64,000 bases of DNA from Leishmania infantum JPCM5. Lineage: Eukaryota > Euglenozoa > Kinetoplastea > Trypanosomatida > Trypanosomatidae. This document shows, one piece after another, positions 1-8,498 of this stretch (its first letter is position 1; the number at the start of each line of letters is the position of its first letter). Made by a program: the position numbers and the translations under genes. A model generated the notes under the pieces. It ran no database searches, had not been told where the DNA came from, and saw only the letters and a program-made list of their open reading frames with translations. The stretch covers positions 7,501 to 71,500 of the forward strand of contig NC_009396.2 of NCBI RefSeq assembly GCF_000002875.2, written 5' to 3'.

Positions 1-1014
1 TGTTTTCGCCACACACTGAAGTGCACCATTTCGCACCGACGAAGGCTCTGTACGCAGAATTTTTTTTCGCCGAGTTGCCGGCCTGCTATGGAAGCTGCCC
101 ACCCTGCCGCGCAACGGCCTACTCCAACCCCCCCCACATGATTTTGCTGCGTGTTTTGGATGACTAGATTTGCGGGAGTCGTTGTAAACCTTCTTGCTAG
201 CAGGGATGCTTTGGGAGCGGCTACAGATTCACTCGCCTGACTCCATCGTCACTGCAGGCAGCTCACATACGGGGGGATTTTCCGGTGATTGCTGTGATGC
301 CGATGCCGTATCGGTGACGCTGCTGCGGCCACTGTTCCGTGAGCCTTGCTGTGGAAGAGTCTCTATGTTTTGAGGGTGGAGCTTAGGCCAGCTGGAAAGG
401 TCGACGCTGTGGAAAGGAGCAGGATCGCATGCGGGGAATTTCTTCGGTGCATGAACACCGCGCACGTTTTCACTTTGTGAAACGAGGAGATGCGCCTAGA
501 AGGCTCTTCTTAATGCTCTGCTGTGTTGCGCCAAAGGTAGTGAGCAATACTGGTTTTTCTCCAGACGGAAGCCGCTTGACTGTCCCTGGCTGGGCAACTG
601 AATCCTCAGCATGTCCGTGTCCGACTCTCCTGCACCGTAATTTTGAAACATGGATTCTCCCATATTAACGGACACAGTGTTTCCTCCGTGAAATTTGCAC
701 TGATTGGACTGTTCTGTGCTGATGTTACTTTATTCTGAACGTGCTATGTCGCCGCGGCGGAGACGTCTACTCCTCTTCCAGAAGGATGCTCGTTGCGAAC
801 ACCTTACGGCGTAGAATAGAGTGCAGCATGAGCACAGGCATGTGCTGCTAAGCACTCGGCGTCCCTTGTGGTGCATATGGTGGCTCCAGCAAATGTACTT
901 TTTGAGCCGTTCGTGCGCTCTGGCTTTGTGCCACAACCCCTCGCTCTTTCTCCGCTTGTCGCTGCCCTATCTATACACACTCAAAAGCTGCCTTAATGCT
1001 TGCGGAGATACCAC
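1..1014. other. Gene-free stretch before the first gene
   Basis: No convincing coding sequence on either strand; the open frames are short and lack ATG-anchored, protein-like composition. It probably holds the 3' untranslated region of a gene lying to the left, and then the leader of the first gene. A run of T at 61-68 and a C run near 129-137 are the only simple-sequence features. Confidence 0.6.
986..987 (+). promoter_or_regulatory. Candidate spliced-leader acceptor AG for the 237-aa gene
   Basis: A pyrimidine-rich stretch (about 940-980) is followed by the AG at 986-987, 28 bases before the ATG at 1015. Trypanosomatid mRNAs receive their 5' cap by trans-splicing at such sites. The assignment rests on position and composition only. 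Confidence 0.4.
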
Positions 1015-1728
1015 ATGGATACGCCCTTCATTGTTGTGGACTCGCGAACAGGTTTTCATGTAGCATCGAGTCACCTGCGATTGTTGAGCGCTGAGGAAAG
1101 GAGTAAAAGTGCTTTGGCTGTGTTGTGCAACACGATCTTTCTTCAATGGGCGTGTATTGACGATAATACTACCGATATTGTGTCCAGGAGCAGCTCTTCC
1201 TCCTTCACTGTTGAGACGCCCTTGAGCAGCGATATGCATGGTGATGTGCAGTACTTTCACTTCAAAAACAGTTTTTTGTGTGTGGTTTTCGCGAAAAGGC
1301 GGCACGAACTCTATGAGCGCTATGCGGAGTGCATCGTGGAGGAGGCCGTCTGCGGCCGTGCAAGTAAACTGAGCGCAGCGGCGCACATCCAGAGGTGTGC
1401 TGAGTCAGTTTTCAAAGATAGCATCCGCGCGTTGTTTGGAGGCGCCGGAGTCAAGGACTATGCAATAGTCACGCAGGGACCGTATGGCTGCTTGAATCTT
1501 GGGGGTGGTTTTTTGAGCGAACGGTGCGGCGTTCTCAACGCCCTTGTGCGCCGCACGTTTACTTCTGGAGTGCACGTTGCAGGCAATCTGATGTATTCAG
1601 TAATTATTCGCGGTGAGACGGTTTATGCCGTAGCAGCGTGGGGTGTGTCTGTAGAGTGTTTAGAAGTTTTCGGCGATGATGTTCTCTGTTCGTGGGCGTT
1701 AACATTATGTAGTGTGACGGCGCATTAG
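1015..1728 (+). CDS. Hypothetical protein, 237 aa
   Basis: I do not recognise this protein. The open frame extends upstream to a TTG at 1000, but trypanosomatids initiate at ATG, so the start is placed at 1015 (MDTPFIVVDS). The N-terminal strand-like segment (residues 2-8), alternating hydrophobic strands and the central helix-forming stretch are compatible with a small alpha/beta fold such as a longin-like or roadblock-like domain, but no diagnostic motif is visible. There is no signal peptide and no transmembrane segment. A serine run (about residues 58-63) looks like a loop. It precedes the eIF2B alpha gene by 254 bases on the same strand. The protein-like composition throughout and the well-placed splice acceptor support a real gene. 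Confidence 0.7.
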   Translation: MDTPFIVVDSRTGFHVASSHLRLLSAEERSKSALAVLCNTIFLQWACIDDNTTDIVSRSSSSSFTVETPLSSDMHGDVQYFHFKNSFLCVVFAKRRHELYERYAECIVEEAVCGRASKLSAAAHIQRCAESVFKDSIRALFGGAGVKDYAIVTQGPYGCLNLGGGFLSERCGVLNALVRRTFTSGVHVAGNLMYSVIIRGETVYAVAAWGVSVECLEVFGDDVLCSWALTLCSVTAH

Positions 1729-1952
1729 TGCTGTGAAAAAAAATATCGCGACTGATTACTGCGCATTTGTTGCATTCGAAGTTGAGGCGCGTCGGCTCAT
1801 CTTCGGTGGATATCGTTTTTGAACTCACTGTTGTTACTTCCATGCTAACATCCTATGAATGTACGTGAAGCAATGGACGTGTTGCTGCTTTCTTTTTCTG
1901 TTTATATCGTCTCCTCTCTAATTTACTCTGTGCTTCATCTTTCTCCTTATTC

Positions 1953-1954
1953 AG
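1953..1954 (+). promoter_or_regulatory. Candidate spliced-leader acceptor AG for eIF2B alpha
   Basis: A strong polypyrimidine tract (about 1887-1951, T/C rich with few purines) ends in TTCAG. The AG lies 29 bases upstream of the ATG at 1983, a typical leader length. Confidence 0.55.
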
Positions 1955-1982
1955 CGATTGTAATATATGGGCAGGCGAAAGG

Positions 1983-2888
1983 ATGGACGTCCCAAGCGAA
2001 GATTACGATGTGAGCATTATGATACAGGCAATTCACGAGGTTCAAGATGTTTTGACCTCTAGGCAGTTTGCTACTTTTTCTGAAGTGGACACGGAGATCG
2101 GCAAGACGCTGAAGCGGTACGAGGCTTTCGGTGACGGTTTCGAGAGATTTCACGTCAACTTGACCAAAGATGCGCTGCAGTCTAACGACTTGCAGAAGAG
2201 CCTCAAGGATATGGATAAGCGCTGTCAAGATCGCCTGAGAGACTGCGCGTCTAGCCAGAAGGATCAGATTAATGACATTTTGCCCTTTATACGTAATACA
2301 TCTTCCATTCTCGTTCACGGGTCGGGTAATTTGCTGGCGCTAACTATTGCCTGCTCCATTCAGGAGCATGAGGGGGTTCGCTTTTATATCTGCGAAGGGC
2401 GACCCGCGCGCAAGGGCTATCCCCATGGCTCCGGCGAGCAGCTGCTAGAAAAGGTGCTCGCAACACCGGAAGGTATGCGGCTAAAGGACAAGCTGCATAA
2501 TTATTGCAGGATCGTGCCTGACAGCGGTGTGAGCTCGGTGATGAACAATGTGGACTTCGTCATTATGGGAGCGTACTGTGTGACAGAGCACGGTGGACTC
2601 GTTCACTCCACGGGCTCCCTTCAGATTGCCATAGTGGCCGCCTTCCGTAATGTTCCTTGCTACGTGTTGTGTGAGACTTTCAAGTTTGCGCACATTTTTC
2701 CTCTTAGCACTGACGATCTGAAACAGCCGGAGGATGGCGCCGGAGAAGTGGTTCCTTTGGTGGAGTTTGTGCCGCCGTCCATGATCACGCTTATCTTTTC
2801 GGAGCAGGGTATCATGCCGCCTTCTGCAGTCGCTGATGAGATGTTCCGTTTTCACACGGCTCCTTCTGCTCCAGGAAAGCGGCGATAA
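1983..2888 (+). CDS. Translation initiation factor eIF2B, alpha subunit
   Basis: This is the regulatory alpha subunit of eIF2B, the guanine nucleotide exchange factor for eIF2. In other eukaryotes it senses phosphorylated eIF2 and acts in the cytosol. At 301 aa it matches the usual family length (about 305). The N-terminal half is helical. The C-terminal Rossmann-like half carries the family signatures: ILVHGSGN near residue 110, CEGRPARKG near 139, MGAYCVTEHGG near 196-206 (equivalent to the GAEGVVENGG region), a short segment corresponding to GTNQMA, and the ESFKF-like CETFKFAHIFPL near 230. The ATG at 1983 follows a clear polypyrimidine-AG. The related beta and delta subunits are larger or have long N-terminal extensions, so alpha is the best assignment. 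No truncation or frameshift is seen. Confidence 0.9.
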   Translation: MDVPSEDYDVSIMIQAIHEVQDVLTSRQFATFSEVDTEIGKTLKRYEAFGDGFERFHVNLTKDALQSNDLQKSLKDMDKRCQDRLRDCASSQKDQINDILPFIRNTSSILVHGSGNLLALTIACSIQEHEGVRFYICEGRPARKGYPHGSGEQLLEKVLATPEGMRLKDKLHNYCRIVPDSGVSSVMNNVDFVIMGAYCVTEHGGLVHSTGSLQIAIVAAFRNVPCYVLCETFKFAHIFPLSTDDLKQPEDGAGEVVPLVEFVPPSMITLIFSEQGIMPPSAVADEMFRFHTAPSAPGKRR

Positions 2889-3292
2889 AAGGGCACCTGT
2901 TTTGAGCATTATACGTTAAGGTATATGTAGGTGTGCGTTTGTTTCTGTATGTGCTTAGTGGAACGCGCTGACGTAGTGTGCTGGACGTGTTAAAGCAATC
3001 TTGCTGATGCTCTCACTGCACTTGCAGAGCCCTACTGCTTTCGGTCAATCTTTCGTTTTGCTGCATTTGCGCAATGGGATACCTGCGTGAAGATTTGCGT
3101 GTTTTTGTCTACCTGGAAAAAGAATGGGCCCTCACGTGCATGTTGCGCTTTGAGTATGTCTCTACGTCACCATTTCTCTCTGCTTTCGCTTTCTGCCACT
3201 GCTGCGTGCGTGAAAATCACGCTTTGAAGGGGAAGGTGCATCGTGCTCTTAAGAGAAGGAAAACTACACAAATTTACGATCAAGGTGACATT
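2889..3292. other. Intergenic region, eIF2B alpha to PITH gene
   Basis: Holds the eIF2B alpha 3' untranslated region and the leader of the next gene. Two pyrimidine tracts occur, near 3030-3062 and 3168-3200. The second is followed by AG at 3228-3229 and best explains the start chosen for the PITH gene. Confidence 0.5.
3228..3229 (+). promoter_or_regulatory. Candidate spliced-leader acceptor deciding the PITH gene start
   Basis: The pyrimidine tract at about 3168-3200 followed by this AG lies downstream of the in-frame ATG at 3074 and upstream of the ATG at 3293. If used, only the 3293 start would be in the mRNA. Confidence 0.4.
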
Positions 3293-3940
3293 ATGCCTTG
3301 TAACTGCCGTCAGGGCACCGCATTGCACAGCCACGTTGGCGACCAACTTGCAAGCGAGGGAGTCTTTGGCCTCGGCGTTCCTATAAATGATGCCGTGGAC
3401 CTGAGTGCAATCCAACTCTGGAATAGCCGAAATACACCCGCGGAGGCTGGGCGGCTCTTCGACGTGAGCAAATCCGCAAACCAGGACCCCATCAGCAGCG
3501 ATGATGACCAGGAACTGCTGATTAGCGCTCCGCTTTCGTCTGTGTGCCGTATAAAAGGTGTCTCGTTCGTGGCGCCGGCTAATGAGACCGCACCGTCGCG
3601 TGTGAAGATCTTTGTAAACCTCGTGAATGTGGCAGGGTTCAGCTCGGTTCAGCGGCTAGTCCCACAGGAGCAGCTGCAACTCGCAGGCGGTGGTTCCGAG
3701 GAGCGGATCGTCTACCGAGTGAGTGCAGCCAAGTTCTCTTCGGTTTCCTCGCTCACTTTCTTTTTTGATGAGAGCTTCAATGGTGCTGAGACGAAGGTGC
3801 TGCGCATCGAACTGTTCGGGGAAAACACAGGCAAGACAACGCAGCAACAGGTGGCAACGAATATTGTCTACGAGGGTCGTGGGAATCCTGCCGATCACCA
3901 GAGCAGCGAAGAAAAGAAGTTGCTTTTTGAGGTTAGATGA
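3293..3940 (+). CDS. PITH domain-containing protein (PITHD1-like), 215 aa
   Basis: The PITH (proteasome-interacting thioredoxin) domain is the C-terminal module of TXNL1-type thioredoxins and also occurs alone in PITHD1; in other eukaryotes it contacts the 26S proteasome. Here it occurs alone. The N-terminus has a Cys-rich CNC motif and a His (HSHVGDQ), as PITHD1 proteins do. Residues about 60-205 hold the jelly-roll domain, including the acidic SDDDQELLI segment, the central RVKIFVNL strand and the diagnostic C-terminal NPADHQ motif. The length agrees with PITHD1 (about 211 aa). The frame opens further upstream to an ATG at 3074, but those 73 residues are Cys/Phe-rich and unlike the family. 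The next gene is proteasome beta-1; the pairing may be coincidental. Confidence 0.85.
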   Translation: MPCNCRQGTALHSHVGDQLASEGVFGLGVPINDAVDLSAIQLWNSRNTPAEAGRLFDVSKSANQDPISSDDDQELLISAPLSSVCRIKGVSFVAPANETAPSRVKIFVNLVNVAGFSSVQRLVPQEQLQLAGGGSEERIVYRVSAAKFSSVSSLTFFFDESFNGAETKVLRIELFGENTGKTTQQQVATNIVYEGRGNPADHQSSEEKKLLFEVR

Positions 3941-4341
3941 GAGAGAAGGAGGGGTGGAGTTTTTGGTGGATGCTTTCGCTGTTTGTATCTTTGCTCTATG
4001 ATGATGATAGAATGGGCGGTTCACGAAATCAGCGGAGGTAAAAAAAAAAATGGAAGTCCAGTTTCTGGTGTTTTTTCGTGCTGGCGGCAGGAGGACCTGC
4101 TCGTGGTTAATCGTTGTATTGGCAGTCGCTTTCTACAGTCTATTGCCCGTAAAGCAGTATATCTATTATGTGTGTGTGTGCGTCTCACAAGTGCTCCCTT
4201 CTCTTCTTGCTCTCATGTTCTTGCTGCTTGTGAAACACGCATAAGTTTGTCGTTAGTCGTTCTATCTTTGTTTTTCATCTCGCTGTTCTTTGGTCTTCTG
4301 ACTGGCCTGCGCACCCGAAAGGAAAGACCGAAAGAGAAAAG
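3941..4341. other. Intergenic region, PITH gene to proteasome beta-1
   Basis: No gene seen. Contains an A run (4039-4050), a short GT repeat near 4171-4182 and a pyrimidine-rich block at about 4258-4305. The block ends near an AG at 4320-4321, 20 bases before the proteasome ATG, which is a plausible trans-splice acceptor. Confidence 0.5.
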
Positions 4342-5193
4342 ATGCTCCAGCGCCCTGATCATACTCTTCTGCAGGATCCTTCGTATCCGAAGGATATTGA
4401 GCAGAAGCTGACGGAGAATGGGCCAGCACAGGCTGGCAAGCAGCTTTTTCAGCCGGATCTCGCCGTTATTGACCCGCAGCTGAGCGAGGCCGTCTCTCTG
4501 GGCACAACAATTCTTGCTGTATCGTACAAAGGCGGTGTTGTTCTTGCCGCGGACTCGCGCACTTCGTCCGGCACGTATGTCGTGAATCGTGCCAGCAACA
4601 AGCTGACGAAGCTGACCGAGAAGATTTATTGCTGTCGAAGTGGTTCTGCCGCGGATACACAGGCTCTCGCTGAGCGCGTCTCGAACTACCTCGGTAGCTA
4701 TCAAACGGATATCGGCGCAGACGTGAACGTTGCCACGGCAGCGAATCTGTTTCACAAAATGTGCTACGTGAACAGATGGAACATCTCGGCGGGCATCATC
4801 GTCGCTGGGTACGACCCGATCAACGGAGGCTCAGTGTACAGCATCCCATCTGGCGGGTCATGCGTAAAGCTCGACTATGCACTTGGCGGCAGCGGCTCCA
4901 TTTTCCTGTACTCTTTCTTTGATGCCAACTATAAACCGGGTATGTCGAAGGGCGAGTGCGTTGCCTTCTGCCAGCGTGCTGTTGCGCACGCGTACAGCCG
5001 CGACGGCTCCAGCGGCGGTCTGATCCGGACGATCACTCTCGACGCTGAAGAGGCAGAGGACCTGACGGTCCCGTGGAAACGGTCGCCCTACTGCATGGAG
5101 AAGGATCCAAAATATCAGGTGCAGGCCGTGCAGAACCCGCCCTTCAGCAGCAGCGCCAAGGTTACCGGAAATCGGATGTCTTCGACAGGGTGA
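4342..5193 (+). CDS. Proteasome subunit beta type-1 (20S core, caspase-like site)
   Basis: A catalytic beta subunit of the 20S proteasome, an N-terminal threonine hydrolase responsible for cleavage after acidic residues. A propeptide of about 54 residues precedes the processing site LGTTI, which makes Thr55 the expected mature N-terminus and nucleophile. The conserved AADSRT (Asp17 equivalent) and the Lys33-equivalent in RASNKLTKL are present, so the site looks active. CCRSGSAADTQAL, the SAGIIVAGYDP segment, the GGSGS turn and YSRDGSSGG with the following IRT are typical of beta-1 rather than beta-2 or beta-5. At 283 aa it is longer than the human protein because of a C-terminal tail of roughly 40 residues (VPWKRSPYC onward), a feature worth noting but plausible in trypanosomatids. 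The ATG at 4342 is the only reasonable start. Confidence 0.93.
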   Translation: MLQRPDHTLLQDPSYPKDIEQKLTENGPAQAGKQLFQPDLAVIDPQLSEAVSLGTTILAVSYKGGVVLAADSRTSSGTYVVNRASNKLTKLTEKIYCCRSGSAADTQALAERVSNYLGSYQTDIGADVNVATAANLFHKMCYVNRWNISAGIIVAGYDPINGGSVYSIPSGGSCVKLDYALGGSGSIFLYSFFDANYKPGMSKGECVAFCQRAVAHAYSRDGSSGGLIRTITLDAEEAEDLTVPWKRSPYCMEKDPKYQVQAVQNPPFSSSAKVTGNRMSSTG

Positions 5194-5729
5194 GAGCGGA
5201 TTCTGTTGCACGAGCCGCGTTATTATCTACGTGCTCTTTCGTTTTCGTTTTCTTTCTGTATCTGACGTATGTAGGCGTACTTGCTTCTCTGGCTCTGACG
5301 TGTCAAAACCTCTACGGATGGAGTATTGAGACCGTGGCCAAGAGCGGCTGGATGAATGAAGAAAAAGATACCGCAGATCTGGTAAGAAGTCCGATAGTGT
5401 GTCGGGTCACATCGGTGGTATATTCACGTGTCTGACTACTCCACAAGCACCTTTGTACGCGAGAGAGCGAAGCACAACGCCGTCTCTTCTGTACTCGTGA
5501 TTGTGTGTGTATGAGAAGTTCGTCATATGCTGTGTGTTTTTCTGGTCATAAAGTGCTTTTTCTGTGTTCGCGATCTGGACCATTTGGAAAGCGAAAATAG
5601 CTGCCCCTCCTTAATGCTTTTTTCACTCCGCTTCTCCATGGCCGCTCCCCCTTCGATCTCCGTGCTGAGCTCTTATTTTCTTGTTTTGATAGCTCAAGTT
5701 CAGTAGCGCAGCATTTGCGTGCGGTAGGG
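5194..5729. other. Intergenic region, proteasome beta-1 to mS29
   Basis: No gene seen. It contains T-rich and GT-rich untranslated sequence and, from about 5600, pyrimidine tracts that lead into the mS29 acceptor site. Confidence 0.5.
5691..5692 (+). promoter_or_regulatory. Candidate spliced-leader acceptor AG for mS29
   Basis: The T-rich tract at 5670-5689 ends in GATAG. The AG is 38 bases upstream of the ATG at 5730 and just upstream of the TTG that opens the frame. Confidence 0.5.
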
Positions 5730-7226
5730 ATGAGAGGGCAGCTCGTGCAAAAAGGCGCGGCGGCGCTCTACGCTGGTCCAAAGATCGCCTCCTACACAGA
5801 TGCGTGCGAAGCCCCAGTCGCAATGTGGGAAGGAGCTATTCCGCTGAAGCATGAGCGCGTGCTCAACAGCGGCGTTGTCACTCGCGTAGTAAAGAAAACA
5901 TACTCCCACCCGCCGGAGATTCATCCGACCAACTTGAGCTTCAATGACATTGATTCCATGTATTGCTTGGGGAACGACGAGCTGATCAAGTACTTCCCCG
6001 AGGGCGTGGGCGGAAAGATGATGCAGCTCATGCCCCCTGGTCACCCACGCGGTTTCTTGTACCGGAAGCAGAGTCACCTCCTGAATTGCTTCATTGACAA
6101 GCTTCCCTTTTGGCAAAGCAAAGAAAGGGCGCTGCGCTCTCTGACGAACGGTCGTCCCGGATTCATCATGGATGGCCCGACAGGGTGCGGCAAGAGCGCG
6201 CTGCTCTGCCAGGCAGTGCACTACGCACGGTCTCGCGACATCATTACTCTGTACATCGCAAACGCAAAGGCGTGGACGCATGGAGAGTGGTGCTGGCCTA
6301 GCACGATTCTGCCGGGCTTTTTCGATGCACCGGATGCGGCACGAGAGTTTCTTCGCACGGTGGCAGAAGCGAATCGCTCTCTCTTGCAGGCGTGGGAGCT
6401 GAGGGTGACGCCGCAGGACTTGCCTCTTGAACAAGGCGAGAAGCAGCCGCGCTCCCTCTATGACCTTTGTGAGTGGGGCCACCGCGCTGTTGCACCAGCG
6501 TCTATTGACCGACAGAGCGTATGTATCAAGTTTTTCTTCGACGAGATTAGAGCCGAGAAAACGAAGCCCATCGTCATAGCCGTGGACGGGTGGAATCTGT
6601 TTTCCCATGAGACACACTTCCGCTACCCGCACCCTGACTTCCTGCGTACTCTAACAACGCTGAACGACGGGTCGACGGACGTAGATCTCTACCCACAAGA
6701 GCTGCCCCGCATTCCGGCGTCGCGACTGAGCTTTGTGCGCGGCCTTAACAAACTGATTCTCTCCAAGCAGGACCCCAACAAGTTTTTTATCACTTGTACT
6801 ACGCGTGACTTCAAACCCTTTGACGGTGTCAGCGGATTCGCCGACGTGGAGAACGACCGTTTCAAGAATAGTCTCGATGAGTACGCTCCGTACGACCCGG
6901 AGAAAGACTCCTTTTTCCACCCTATGCAGGTGGACAACTTTACCGAGTACGAGTACAGGGCGTTCCTCCGCTTCGCCATCAACTCTGGTGAGCTGGCGGG
7001 CCTCGGCTGGGGCCCGATGTGGCACTACTCAAGCGACTTTGAGCGGAAGCTGTACAAGATCGACTTTATGTCAGACCGCAACCCGCAGCGCGTCGTCGAT
7101 CACTATCATCAAGAGCTCGTGTGGCGTTACGAGTACAAGCGCACGCGGCAGAAACAGTACCTGCTAGCGCGACGCAAGATGTGGCAGGGCGCCGAGGTGT
7201 CTAATCCACTGCGCAACGGCAAGTGA
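5730..7226 (+). CDS. Mitochondrial small ribosomal subunit protein mS29 (DAP3 family GTPase-like)
   Basis: mS29 (DAP3 in animals) is a P-loop nucleotide-binding protein of the head of the mitochondrial small ribosomal subunit. The 498-aa protein has a Walker A motif GPTGCGKS at about residues 149-156, preceded by the family-typical FIMD strand and followed by ALLCQAVHYAR, equivalent to the LCHAVHFC segment of DAP3. A candidate Walker B strand IVIAVDGWN lies near residue 280. The basic, Ala-rich N-terminus (MRGQLVQKG...) fits a mitochondrial presequence. Family length is about 400 aa; the extra residues are spread over loops and a basic C-terminal tail, in keeping with expanded trypanosomatid mitoribosomal proteins. 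The start is ATG 5730, since the upstream in-frame codon at 5715 is TTG. Confidence 0.85.
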   Translation: MRGQLVQKGAAALYAGPKIASYTDACEAPVAMWEGAIPLKHERVLNSGVVTRVVKKTYSHPPEIHPTNLSFNDIDSMYCLGNDELIKYFPEGVGGKMMQLMPPGHPRGFLYRKQSHLLNCFIDKLPFWQSKERALRSLTNGRPGFIMDGPTGCGKSALLCQAVHYARSRDIITLYIANAKAWTHGEWCWPSTILPGFFDAPDAAREFLRTVAEANRSLLQAWELRVTPQDLPLEQGEKQPRSLYDLCEWGHRAVAPASIDRQSVCIKFFFDEIRAEKTKPIVIAVDGWNLFSHETHFRYPHPDFLRTLTTLNDGSTDVDLYPQELPRIPASRLSFVRGLNKLILSKQDPNKFFITCTTRDFKPFDGVSGFADVENDRFKNSLDEYAPYDPEKDSFFHPMQVDNFTEYEYRAFLRFAINSGELAGLGWGPMWHYSSDFERKLYKIDFMSDRNPQRVVDHYHQELVWRYEYKRTRQKQYLLARRKMWQGAEVSNPLRNGK

Positions 7227-7821
7227 GAAGCTCGGGCCTCTCCTCAGTGCGATGGGAGCAGGCTTGTCTTGTAGTCGTTCTCGACTTTTTTTTTCGGTTT
7301 TCCATTTTGAGCTGTTGCTGTGCTAGTGGTTGTGAAGGATAAGTTCTAGCTGCCGCCGAGGAGGCTGTTGTGGATGGCTGCAGGATTGAAACAGGTCCGC
7401 ATTCCGTTCGTCTCTGACGCAACTCGAGCTATTCGAGGGTCGTACTGAGAGTGGTTGCTTGCGTCATGTTCCGGTGCACGCGGCTGTGACGATGAAGCGT
7501 TGCGCTTAAGGCAGTGGTTCGTGTCCGAGGATGTTGCACCATGCCGACCTCGCGGTTTTGTTGCTGGAGCACAAACAAGAGGCCCGAGGGTTGCCTATTC
7601 GAATGCGTATCAAATGCTCTGTGCTCCTCAATTTCCCAAACGCGACGAGAATCGCTCTTGGTTTCCTTTTCTATGTCGCATCGGCAAATAGTTCAAAAAA
7701 GCAAAAGAGGGGCTCCGCCGGTGTTCGTTGCGCCTTGGAAAAGCGGGCAGCAAACAAGAAAACGGCCCGCTGCTTTTTGTCCTCCGGCTTGCACTAAGCG
7801 GGAGGCGGGCGAGAAGCCACA
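7227..7821. other. Intergenic region, mS29 to 107-aa gene
   Basis: No convincing gene. Three overlapping open frames of 78-121 codons exist on the + strand (7455-7879) but overlap each other and show no protein-like signature. The stretch ends in a short pyrimidine tract with AG at 7797-7798, 24 bases before the next ATG. Confidence 0.5.
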
Positions 7822-8145
7822 ATGGCAAAACGTGACAAGAGGCGCACAGCGCTGGTGCAACAGAACTTTGACAGCTTGAAGAGGTTCTATGCGATTTCGC
7901 CCTTCGCGGCCGCGGAGCGAGCAACTCTCCCGCCTGTATACTCTGGTGTCTACAGTCGGCGCGCAGCTATGAATTCATACCACGTTGTAGGCTCCTCACG
8001 AGACCAGATCGTCTTGGAAGCCATGCGCACCTTCACTCCGTCGACGTGCACGAAGGAGGTGCTGGATTTGTATCTAGAGGTGGCGGCGCTCGTGTCGCTT
8101 TACTTCGACACGAAGGAGCAGCTGCTTGCGCTGCCAGATGTTTGA
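7822..8145 (+). CDS. Small hypothetical protein, 107 aa
   Basis: I do not recognise this protein. It starts with a basic segment (MAKRDKRRT), has a middle rich in Tyr and Ser (residues about 35-60), and ends with a predicted helix containing DLYLEVAALVSLYFDTKEQLLALP. There is no transmembrane span and no known motif. The balanced amino-acid composition, the ATG placed 24 bases after a pyrimidine-AG acceptor and its location in a same-strand gap between two genes suggest a true small gene. The basic N-terminus could be a mitochondrial presequence, but that is weak inference. Confidence 0.6.
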   Translation: MAKRDKRRTALVQQNFDSLKRFYAISPFAAAERATLPPVYSGVYSRRAAMNSYHVVGSSRDQIVLEAMRTFTPSTCTKEVLDLYLEVAALVSLYFDTKEQLLALPDV

Positions 8146-8498
8146 GAGCCGTTTTCAGGTGAGCAGAGCACCTTTCCGAAAAAAATATATATATAAAAGT
8201 CGCATGCAGCTGGTCAGCGTCGTTCTCGTTTCACACGTGCTTTGCCGTACGCAGAGTGGTTTGGGCCGTCTTGGAGGCCTCTACCGGTAGTCGCCCGCGT
8301 ACGGTATCCCCGTTGCCGGCCACATGGAATGCGAAAGGTCGAACTGCACTTAGTAAATCTCTCTCTGTGAAACTCCCTTTTACGGAATGAACTGCGCTCC
8401 CATTCTCTACGGCGTTTCTCTTTGGCGTGCTACTCGTGTTTTTTTCTCTCGCTGATAAGCCCGTCGTGCCGCCTCAGAGAGGGTCTTCATGCGAGAGT
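8146..8498. other. Intergenic region with A/TA tract
   Basis: No gene. An A run merging into a TA repeat lies at about 8179-8197, probably in the 3' untranslated region of the 107-aa gene. Confidence 0.5.

Noticed and set aside
3074..3292. 73-codon N-terminal extension of the PITH protein
   Set aside because: Unlike the family, and separated from the retained part by a pyrimidine tract and AG.
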